NCBI GenBank assembly: GCA_023437885.1
Contig: JAEZFH010000504.1
Coordinates: 1 to 5,861, forward strand
DNA: 5,861 bases
Direction: 5' to 3'
Origin: Bacillota bacterium
GTDB taxonomy: Bacteria; Bacillota; Clostridia; Lachnospirales; Lachnospiraceae
This document shows positions 1-5,331 of the stretch, in pieces. Position 1 is the stretch's first letter. Each line of letters opens with the position of its first letter. The notes beneath the pieces are model-generated. The model ran no database searches. It saw only the letters and a program-made list of their open reading frames with translations, and was not told the DNA's origin. Both the position numbers and the translations under genes were made by a program.

Positions 1-80
1 ACGTCAAACATATTGGCATCACGCATACCTTCGGCTACTACCAACGGACCGGCAACCTTTTTTATTGTGCCTTTACTCAT
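1..80 (-). CDS. ntpA: V-type ATPase catalytic subunit A, N-terminal fragment (runs off left edge)
   Basis: Only the first 26 codons are present. They begin MSKGTIKKVAGPLVVAEGM and continue RDANMFD, which is the characteristic opening of V/A-type ATPase subunit A: a beta-barrel strand with the VAGPLVVAEGM motif. Subunit A is the nucleotide-hydrolysing subunit, three copies alternating with B in the cytoplasmic head; the Walker motifs lie outside the window. The start is the ATG at 80-78, with a GGAGG ribosome binding site at 90-86, five bases upstream. The gene follows ntpG after 43 bases, a longer gap than the 20 to 24 bases seen before ntpC and ntpE, and a possible hairpin and promoter lie in and around that gap. 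Position directly after ntpG matches the E. hirae ntp order. Also called atpA in many annotations. The family call is secure despite the short fragment. Confidence 0.93.
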   Translation of the reverse strand, partial: MSKGTIKKVAGPLVVAEGMRDANMFD

Positions 81-91
81 AAAAACCTCCA

Positions 92-116
92 TACTGCAAT
101 ATCCATTGCTTCAGTA
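92..116 (-). other. Possible hairpin just upstream of the ntpA ribosome binding site
   Basis: On the minus strand TACTG (116-112) can pair with CAGTA (96-92), and CAAT (108-105) with ATTG (100-97). This gives nine base pairs with a GGAT loop and a three-base AAG bulge. The stem ends one base before the GGAGG at 90-86. It could influence ribosome access, or mRNA processing and stability at the boundary between stalk and catalytic genes. The pairing is seen in the sequence; any function is inference, and the stem is AT-rich and modest. Confidence 0.3.
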
Positions 117-146
117 ATTATAGTTAATTATTAAATATAATATCAG
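117..146 (-). promoter_or_regulatory. Possible internal promoter for ntpA
   Basis: On the minus strand CTGATA (146-141) resembles the -35 box with four of six matches. It is followed after 18 bases by a perfect TATAAT (122-117). The predicted start near base 110 would give a leader of about 30 bases before the ntpA ATG. The region is AT-rich and overlaps the last codons of ntpG, so chance occurrence is a real alternative. Confidence 0.25.
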
Positions 147-441
147 AACCTACTGCCCGCTCCACTGATTTTTTAACATTTCGCATACCTGCTCCGGTAT
201 TGCCTGATATGCCGGGAATTGGTATAATCGCCGGCAAATAATCATTAATATAGCGATCGATTTCCTCCTCCAGCTCCGCCTGCAGACGTTCTGTGATATA
301 GATCACTCCGTACTGTCCTTCCGCCAGCGTCTTGAACACTTTCGCTGCTTCCTCCCGGTCCGTCACCGGGAAAGTATCCAGACCAAGGGCGGCAAAGCCG
401 TAAATGCTGTCACGATCTCCCAGCACTGCTATTTTATACAT
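124..441 (-). CDS. ntpG: V-type ATPase subunit F (NtpG), central stalk
   Basis: This 105-residue protein is the small central-stalk subunit that binds the D axle and helps transmit rotation and regulate hydrolysis. The length is normal for the family. The N-terminus has the family signature IAVLGDRDSIYGFAALGL (residues 4-21), the first strand and helix of a Rossmann-like fold. The second half has PIPGISGNTGAGM (74-86) followed by a C-terminal helix ending VERAVGSDII. The chosen ATG at 441-439 overlaps the last eight bases of ntpC and has GAGGG at 452-448, six bases upstream and inside ntpC. Termination of ntpC and initiation of ntpG therefore occur at almost the same place, suggesting translational coupling. 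It is followed by ntpA. Named ntpG in E. hirae, atpF elsewhere, not to be confused with the F-type b subunit. Confidence 0.95.
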   Translation of the reverse strand: MYKIAVLGDRDSIYGFAALGLDTFPVTDREEAAKVFKTLAEGQYGVIYITERLQAELEEEIDRYINDYLPAIIPIPGISGNTGAGMRNVKKSVERAVGSDIIFNN

Positions 442-1402
442 ACATTTCCCTCAATCTTTCCCGGATAGAGAGGTCCGGTATAGAATTTCTCTTACCCGAT
501 AAAACTATTCTCATGGTTTTTATTTCGTTCTCTCTCGCAAGAATATATGCCGCTAAGGGTGATAGTGTAAAAGAATTGTACTTTTGGGACTGTATATGCG
601 ATATGATCAGATTATCACACCAGCACTCGAAGGCCGACGGTGATTTTTTGAGTGCCTGTACAGCATCAGCATATACGGTTAAGGCAAGATATTCGTAAAT
701 CGCATCCTCCCCATCCAATACGGCCTGTATCAGTAATTGGATATCAAGGCTATCACAGGATACAAGTGCACGTTCCAAAAATAATTTATCCTTTCCAGTT
801 CTGCTGCTGCGAATGGCAATATTAATGTCTGCTGCGGCAATCAACAATTCTACATACTCCGCCAACACCTCAACACCGGATTCTCTGCCCTTCTTATAGG
901 TCGTCTCAAGAGCCGCCTTATCAATAATAATATCGCATAATTGGCTGTCACCCGTATGAAGCTGTACATAATAAGCCTCCTCAGCGCATTCCTTCATGAA
1001 ATCAGGAAGCAGTGAAAAACTATGCTCCTCAACCGTGCTTAAAATCAATTTCGGCTTAACGGTACCCTGGGATACAAAAATATCCTCTCTGGCAGCATTC
1101 ATGTATACCTGTTTTATGGCAGCCTTCAGATTATGAAAATCATTAATATATAGGAAGGTATCAAAATCCGACATATCCTCCACCAATTCTTCCATCAGCT
1201 CCCAGGTTTTCTCCCGTTCCGCTGATAAAAGCTGCTCGGCAGTCTCATCACCGTTTTTCCCCCAGCCCTTTTCTGCCAGAAGGCGCAGACACTCCGCTTC
1301 ACTCTTACAGCTCATAATCTGCTCAACATCTGATTTGCTGAGCAGTGAAAGCTCTTTCGAGCGGATACGGGCAACTGCGTAGGTGTATTGCTTATCAATC
1401 AT
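434..1402 (-). CDS. ntpC: V-type ATPase subunit C (NtpC; homologue of eukaryotic subunit d)
   Basis: This 322-residue, all-helical soluble protein caps the membrane rotor ring and forms the socket into which the central axle (D and F subunits) fits, linking head and membrane sector. Family features are YAVARIRSKE near the start (8-17), the YINDFHNLKAAIK block (85-97), and the conserved C-terminus AYILARENEIKTMRIVL followed by IRERLREMYV. There are no membrane segments or signal peptide. The length matches the family (AC39/subunit d type). The start ATG at 1402-1400 is preceded by GGGAGAGGTGA (1417-1407), a good ribosome binding site lying in the 20-base gap after ntpE. Its 3' end overlaps ntpG by eight bases. 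Sequence conservation is moderate in the middle, as is usual for this fast-evolving subunit. Also annotated atpC or ahaC. Confidence 0.94.
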   Translation of the reverse strand: MIDKQYTYAVARIRSKELSLLSKSDVEQIMSCKSEAECLRLLAEKGWGKNGDETAEQLLSAEREKTWELMEELVEDMSDFDTFLYINDFHNLKAAIKQVYMNAAREDIFVSQGTVKPKLILSTVEEHSFSLLPDFMKECAEEAYYVQLHTGDSQLCDIIIDKAALETTYKKGRESGVEVLAEYVELLIAAADINIAIRSSRTGKDKLFLERALVSCDSLDIQLLIQAVLDGEDAIYEYLALTVYADAVQALKKSPSAFECWCDNLIISHIQSQKYNSFTLSPLAAYILARENEIKTMRIVLSGKRNSIPDLSIRERLREMYV

Positions 1403-1422
1403 GTCATCACCTCTCCCGATCG

Positions 1423-2019
1423 TTATTCGAATAAAATGGCATTTACTTTATCAGAGAACTCTTCCCTGGCAGAACTAAACAATGCGTCAAAGGAACAATT
1501 TTCTTCGATATCACCGTATTTCAGAATAAATCCGCTTTCTACCGGAGCTGCTCCTTCCGATATTAATAGAACTGCATTTGGCTTACCTGACAATGCTCCG
1601 GCAATTCTTTCGTTCAGACCGGCCGGTAATCTTCTCTTATCCGCCTGCGAGAAAATGATTTCTCCCGCTTTATTATGGGCATATTTTTTAACCATTTTAA
1701 GAATAATTTCAATATAATCGGAGTCCGATATTTGGGCCAACGAATTTCTGGCTTCAATGATAACATTACTGATGATCTGCTGCTTCGCATCCAGAATTTT
1801 TTTCTTTTCCTGCAATGCCGCCGCAGACTCCGCACGGCTTAATGCTGCTTTTACATCCGCATCGGATTTCTGGGTAATCTCAGTGCATTTCCTATCTGCT
1901 TCCAGCTTTGCCGCCTGTAATTTCTCATCCGCTTCCTTCTTCGCTTTGCCGATGATTGCCTCTGCCTGCGTCAACGCATCCCCTTCGATCACCTTCAGTA
2001 TTTTCTCTAATCCAGTCAT
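1423..2019 (-). CDS. ntpE: V-type ATPase subunit E, peripheral stalk
   Basis: This 198-residue protein pairs with the small coiled-coil subunit (NtpF) to form the peripheral stalks that hold the catalytic head against the turning rotor. Residues 1 to about 95 are a charged Ala/Lys/Glu-rich helix with coiled-coil character. The rest is the globular head that binds the top of the catalytic sector. The C-terminal signature is visible at 161-198: ESGFILKYGDIEENCSFDAL, then an RE-containing helix ending ILFE. The length is normal. The ATG at 2019-2017 has AGGAG at 2032-2028, eight bases upstream, in a 24-base gap after ntpK. ntpC follows after 20 bases. Also annotated atpE in V-type nomenclature, which should not be confused with the F-type c subunit. 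Confidence 0.95.
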   Translation of the reverse strand: MTGLEKILKVIEGDALTQAEAIIGKAKKEADEKLQAAKLEADRKCTEITQKSDADVKAALSRAESAAALQEKKKILDAKQQIISNVIIEARNSLAQISDSDYIEIILKMVKKYAHNKAGEIIFSQADKRRLPAGLNERIAGALSGKPNAVLLISEGAAPVESGFILKYGDIEENCSFDALFSSAREEFSDKVNAILFE

Positions 2020-2043
2020 AGCTAACTCTCCTAACTGCTAAAA

Positions 2044-2532
2044 TTATAAACCGGCAACTCCAAAGATTGCTAAGATAGAAATAAGTAATGCCAAGATCGC
2101 ATAAGTCTCAACCATCGCAGGGAAAATCATCGCTTTACCGAATTGCTCCGGCTTCTTTGCTACAATACCGATACTGCTTACAGAAGCTTTGGCCTGTGCC
2201 ACTGCTGAAAAATAGCCCACAAAGGCCATCGGCAGACATGCAGCAAAATACAGTAAGCCCTTCCAGAGCTCAATATCGCTGCTGCCGCCCAGTACACCGA
2301 TCTGAGACAGAGTAACGAAAGCAATCAAAAGTCCGTATATTCCCTGAGTACCGGGGAGAAGCTGAAGGATAAGAACTTTACCGAATTTACCCGGGTCTTC
2401 CGTTACAACTCCTGCGGCAGCCTGTCCGGCCAAGCCAACCCCTTTTGCAGAACCCATACCAGCCATCAGTGCCGCCATTACCGCGCCTAACACAGCAAAT
2501 ACAATTCCTAAGCTATTAACATCAATTTTCAT
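2044..2532 (-). CDS. ntpK: V-type ATPase subunit K, rotor-ring proteolipid, predicted Na+-binding
   Basis: This 162-residue, very hydrophobic protein has four membrane helices, roughly residues 8-30, 52-76, 90-116 and 134-158. It is a tandem duplication of the F-type c hairpin: PGKFGK (47-52) and PEQFGK (128-133) mark equivalent points 81 residues apart. Several copies form the rotating ion-carrying ring. The essential carboxylate is Glu142 in MVETYAIL. The position equivalent to it in the first repeat is Gly61, so each four-helix unit carries one ion. Leu59, Thr62, Gln63 and Tyr66 (LLPGTQGIYG) and Gln113 (VAQAK) match the residues lining the Na+ site in E. hirae NtpK (L61, T64, Q65, Y68, Q110, E139), so Na+ coupling is predicted. 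The ATG at 2532-2530 lies inside the end of ntpI (11-base overlap), with its AAGGAG also inside ntpI. The length is slightly above the E. hirae protein. Confidence 0.97.
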   Translation of the reverse strand: MKIDVNSLGIVFAVLGAVMAALMAGMGSAKGVGLAGQAAAGVVTEDPGKFGKVLILQLLPGTQGIYGLLIAFVTLSQIGVLGGSSDIELWKGLLYFAACLPMAFVGYFSAVAQAKASVSSIGIVAKKPEQFGKAMIFPAMVETYAILALLISILAIFGVAGL

Positions 2533-4540
2533 TTTTCATCTTCTCCTTAATTTTGTAATATTTTGTTTTCATTTTAAAAGGATTGAAGGTCCGTCCGCCG
2601 CCTTCGTAGAATTTTCCGAAGAATTCAACATATTGCAGACGATTGGTATGAACATAAGCACCAAGGGCATTAATTGCCAGATTCAGTGCATGGCCGCCGA
2701 CCACAATAACGATAAAAATAACCGGACCGACTATTCCTTTTCCTGCCATTGCCGCCATTTTATTGATAACCATTCCGATTACACCCGTAGCCAGACCCAG
2801 TGCCAATAATCTGGAATAGGACAATACATCGCTTAAGTATCCGGAGATACCATAAAAAGCATATAATCCTTTTAAGAAGCGTTTAAAGGGATTGCGTGAT
2901 TCGCGTCCGTTGGTAAGAATAATACCAATCGAGGATGCTACGGCAAGAATTGCAGCCGTATTAGCAATTACTTCCGGTATGCTCAAGCTTACACCCAGCA
3001 AGTTCGTAATCATAGGCATTGATAACAGCAGGATGACACAGCTGACCAGAAGCACAAGCCAAAATACAACATCATAAATCACAGCTTTATAATCTTTTTT
3101 CTTTAATAACTGGTATAATTTAATAACCAAACCGGTGAGCAGATGGATAATACCCAATGCCATGGAGAACGTAAGCATTCTCATGGGCTGGTTCATAGGT
3201 AAGAACCACAGGGGGGGAATTGTAATCTTATGACCGAAATAGGTCTCAGATACAACGTCCACAATATCACCAAAATAACTGCCGAACATAATGCCCCAGA
3301 ATACGGTGGAAATACCGCAAAACAAATACATACGAAGCGTATTTTTCATGGAGGCTTCCATTTTGTTACCATATTTCAGCAGTCCGATGGCACACGCAGC
3401 TGCAATCAGAAAGCCGTAGCCCGCATCCGACAGCATAATTCCAAAAAGCATATAATAGAATAATGACATCATTGTCGTCGGATCGATCTCGCCCTTACCG
3501 GGCGGGCTATAGGAGGCAACAATCCCTTCCAGCGGTCTGGAAAAAGCATTGTTCTTCAGCAGAACCGGAACCTCCTCATCCTCGGAGGGCTCTTCCACTT
3601 CAATCGAAACCTCATATCTGCGGTTAAGCTCCTCCATCAGGTTCTTAACCTCGTTCTCAGGGATATAACCCGTAATCACAAATACATTCCTCGACTGCAC
3701 CAGCTTACCGATCACAGCATACTTTTCCTCCCGCATGGTGTCATAATCCAGCAGGAAGCAAAGCTCCTCCTTATGAGACAGATTTGACCTGATCTCCTGC
3801 TCAGCCTGTGCAACGGCCTCCTTTGCAGCGAAAATTTCTGCTTCCAGCTTCTGAAGCTGCTTTGCGGGAGCCAGCTCGGGTGCAATACCGGGATAGGCAA
3901 ATTCCAATCCTCTCAAGACCTCAAAAACCTTCTCCGCCATATTCTTCTGACAGAGAACAAAAATACAGGTCTGCTCTTTGGACGAACTGATGATCTCAGC
4001 ATTCAGCGGCATATAATCCGCCAGCTTTTCATAAATCATTTCCAGTGTCCATTCTTTTGGCAAGGTTCCGATAAAGCTTTTCGTATATTTTGTTCCGGGG
4101 AAGTTTAGAGGAATATCCAGCGTAATCCAAGGGGTCAGGATTTCCCTCTGAGTCTCCAATTTTAGTATTTCTGCTTTGTATTCAGCGATTTCTTTAGACA
4201 GAGCAATCATTCTTCCGGCAATTCTTACCGTAGCATGGTATTTTTCCTTAAACGCATCATATTCCTCTGTCGTCGCTTCCCTTCGCCCCTTCAGAGCTGA
4301 CAACATGGATGCCTTACTCTCACAGTAATGGTCCAGAATATCAATCGCTTCCTTTGCTGAAGCGATACTCTTATTCAAGCTGCCCTTCATTGCTGCGCTG
4401 TCGTACTTTTGAAACACAACGTCTTCCGTCAGGGTATCATTGACTTCGATAACACCGCGGCGCTGTAATAATTCAAGAATAGCTTTTCTGTCTTTTTTTA
4501 GTGCACAAATCAGAATTCGCTGCATATGCAGCACTGCCAT
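2522..4540 (-). CDS. ntpI: V-type ATPase subunit I (NtpI), membrane stator (subunit a homologue)
   Basis: This 672-residue protein is the fixed membrane subunit that provides the ion half-channels beside the K ring and anchors the peripheral stalks. Residues 1 to about 350 are cytoplasmic with two long helical coiled-coil stretches (about 50-135 and 225-260). From about 355 on there is a membrane domain of about eight helices, including LFGIMLSDAGYGFLIAAA (365-382). Arg577 in LSYSRLLALGLA (573-584) aligns with the essential channel arginine of the a subunit (Arg735 in yeast Vph1). Arg634 in HTNRLQYVEFFGKFYEGGG matches the second conserved arginine. Start ATG 4540-4538 has an ideal AAGGAGGTG (4556-4548) seven bases upstream. 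The N-terminus MAVLHMQRILICALKKDRK fits the family; the in-frame Met6 is a less likely start. The 3' end overlaps ntpK. A run of seven C on the coding strand lies at 3217-3211, with the frame intact. Confidence 0.96.
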   Translation of the reverse strand: MAVLHMQRILICALKKDRKAILELLQRRGVIEVNDTLTEDVVFQKYDSAAMKGSLNKSIASAKEAIDILDHYCESKASMLSALKGRREATTEEYDAFKEKYHATVRIAGRMIALSKEIAEYKAEILKLETQREILTPWITLDIPLNFPGTKYTKSFIGTLPKEWTLEMIYEKLADYMPLNAEIISSSKEQTCIFVLCQKNMAEKVFEVLRGLEFAYPGIAPELAPAKQLQKLEAEIFAAKEAVAQAEQEIRSNLSHKEELCFLLDYDTMREEKYAVIGKLVQSRNVFVITGYIPENEVKNLMEELNRRYEVSIEVEEPSEDEEVPVLLKNNAFSRPLEGIVASYSPPGKGEIDPTTMMSLFYYMLFGIMLSDAGYGFLIAAACAIGLLKYGNKMEASMKNTLRMYLFCGISTVFWGIMFGSYFGDIVDVVSETYFGHKITIPPLWFLPMNQPMRMLTFSMALGIIHLLTGLVIKLYQLLKKKDYKAVIYDVVFWLVLLVSCVILLLSMPMITNLLGVSLSIPEVIANTAAILAVASSIGIILTNGRESRNPFKRFLKGLYAFYGISGYLSDVLSYSRLLALGLATGVIGMVINKMAAMAGKGIVGPVIFIVIVVGGHALNLAINALGAYVHTNRLQYVEFFGKFYEGGGRTFNPFKMKTKYYKIKEKMKNEN
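2543..2548 (-). promoter_or_regulatory. Ribosome binding site of ntpK located inside the ntpI coding sequence
   Basis: AAGGAG (2548-2543) lies within the last codons of ntpI, ten bases before the ntpK ATG at 2532. The ntpI stop TGA at 2524-2522 falls downstream of that ATG, so ribosomes finishing ntpI pass over the ntpK start. This supports the chosen start of ntpK and suggests coupled translation of the stator and ring subunits. The spacing is a little longer than the usual five to nine bases. Confidence 0.6.
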
Positions 4541-4584
4541 ATAAGAACACCTCCTTTTCTAGTATTTTTAAATCATGATGCCAG

Positions 4585-4893
4585 TCAAATGAGGCTGGAG
4601 ATAATATAGTCAATTGCCGCCTGTTCCTTACCGTGTACCATTTCCTTTAACAAAAATACTTCCTGATCAGCCTTAACCTTTGCCACTTCCAGCAAATCAG
4701 CGCTCTTTTTTTCCGCTTCCTTTCTTTTTACCTCCGACATCTGCAAGGCTTCCTTAACCTTACTTTCAACAAATAACCTTGCTTCCCTATGCGCTTCGGA
4801 CAGAATGCTCTCTGCTTTTTGAACCGCTTCCTTCTCCTTTTGCGCGGCATTCAGCTCTGCTTGGCGAACAGCCTGTACCGTATCCTGTGCCAT
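4585..4893 (-). CDS. ntpF: Small coiled-coil peripheral-stalk subunit of V-type ATPase (NtpF; archaeal AhaH / subunit G-H type)
   Basis: This 102-residue protein is predicted to be almost entirely helical and is rich in Ala, Glu and Lys with a hydrophobic heptad-like pattern (AVQKAESILSEAHREARLFV, 23-42). There are no membrane segments. Such proteins pair with subunit E to make the long right-handed coiled coil of the peripheral stalk. The primary sequence is poorly conserved in this family, so the call rests on composition, size and its place as first gene before ntpI, exactly as in E. hirae. The start ATG at 4893-4891 has a strong GGAGGTGA at 4905-4898. The gene follows a good promoter with a predicted leader of about 30 bases and is separated from ntpI by 44 bases. 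Other annotations may call it subunit H, subunit G or simply hypothetical. Confidence 0.85.
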   Translation of the reverse strand: MAQDTVQAVRQAELNAAQKEKEAVQKAESILSEAHREARLFVESKVKEALQMSEVKRKEAEKKSADLLEVAKVKADQEVFLLKEMVHGKEQAAIDYIISSLI

Positions 4894-4931
4894 TTACTCA
4901 CCTCCGGAATCAATTTTTGGATAACAAAACA

Positions 4932-4960
4932 ATTATAACCTATAAAACCATATTATTCAA
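4932..4960 (-). promoter_or_regulatory. Predicted sigma-A promoter of the V-ATPase operon
   Basis: On the minus strand TTGAAT (4960-4955) is a -35 box with four of six matches. A 17-base spacer (4954-4938) and a perfect TATAAT -10 box (4937-4932) follow. Transcription would begin near 4925, giving a leader of about 30 bases to the ntpF ATG, with its GGAGGTGA at 4905-4898. It is the best-spaced box pair in this AT-rich gap and lies downstream of the terminator at 5177-5129, so it is the natural driver of the operon. The leader is too short for a riboswitch. Confidence 0.65.
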
Positions 4961-5043
4961 CACAATATCACCTGGCACACACTATTTTTTGTATATATTG
5001 ACTATATTTTCACAATATTTTTCATTATATATTCTATAATAAG

Positions 5044-5066
5044 AATTCGACTTTATGACTCGAATT
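5044..5066. repeat. 7-bp inverted repeat with 9-base spacer, possible operator
   Basis: AATTCGA (5044-5050) and TCGAATT (5060-5066) are perfect inverted copies separated by nine bases. The total span of 23 bases would fit a dimeric regulator contacting two successive major grooves. It sits about 85 bases upstream of the -35 box of the ATPase promoter and is not followed by a T-run on either strand, so it does not look like a terminator. The repeat is seen directly; a regulatory role is inference. Confidence 0.35.
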
Positions 5067-5128
5067 ATGCTTCCCTCTGCATTATAATTTATCCTTATGA
5101 ATTTATTTCATGCCGGTACGGCCGTAAC

Positions 5129-5177
5129 AAAAAAACATTTCATTTCCGATATTCTCCCCTCGGAAATGAAATGTTTT
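5129..5177 (-). terminator. Rho-independent terminator of the upstream (LacI-type) transcription unit
   Basis: The arms 5132-5149 and 5160-5177 are perfect inverted copies of 18 bases with a ten-base loop (GGGGAGAATA in the minus-strand RNA). Reading on the minus strand, the stem is followed directly by a run of seven T (5135-5129), the first four being part of the stem. On the plus strand only four T follow, so the orientation favours minus-strand transcripts, ending the regulator transcript 155 bases after its stop codon and insulating the ATPase promoter. The stem is unusually AT-rich (5 of 18 pairs are G-C), clustered at the loop end. Confidence 0.8.
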
Positions 5178-5331
5178 GATATAACTCAATACTCCCTCCA
5201 ACTAAAAACCTTTTACTGCTTCATTCCATGCCGGACTATCTCCCCATCCTCCGCGCATGATGCTTTCTCTTCCTTAATAATGTGCTTTGTAATTTTATTG
5301 ATATTATACTCCCTGGTCTCGTTCTCCTTTA

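Larger units (their letters stand above)
4894..5331. other. 438-base intergenic region between the LacI-type gene and the V-ATPase operon
   Basis: No gene can be supported here on either strand. From right to left it holds 154 bases after the regulator stop (5331-5178) with only weak short reading frames, a terminator hairpin with T-run (5177-5129), an AT-rich stretch with a 7-bp inverted repeat (5044-5066), two copies of CACAATAT exactly 50 bases apart (4961 and 5011), the operon promoter (4960-4932), and the ntpF ribosome binding site. The plus-strand reading frames crossing it have no ribosome binding site and run through the terminator hairpin or the ends of the flanking genes. Confidence 0.7.

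Noticed and set aside
1614..1835. 73-codon minus-strand frame inside ntpE
   Set aside because: It is a shifted-frame shadow of the ntpE coding sequence with an implausible Arg/Lys-rich composition; ntpE is intact in its own frame.
4493..4499. A-AAA-AAA slippery heptamer in frame at codons 14-16 of ntpI
   Set aside because: The -1 frame meets a stop within a few codons and no downstream stimulating structure is evident; the full-length protein is clearly the product.
4779..5039. 86-codon plus-strand reading frame over the start of ntpF and its promoter
   Set aside because: It is antisense to a well-supported gene, its second half is AT-rich intergenic DNA, and it has no ribosome binding site or family motif.
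5081..5086. Second TATAAT on the minus strand just downstream of the terminator
   Set aside because: No acceptable -35 box at 16 to 18 bases; the pair at 4960-4932 is clearly better placed and matched.
5202..5258. 18-residue minus-strand frame beginning MRGGWGDSP
   Set aside because: It is too short to judge, overlaps another open frame, has only a weak ribosome binding site and shows no recognisable similarity.
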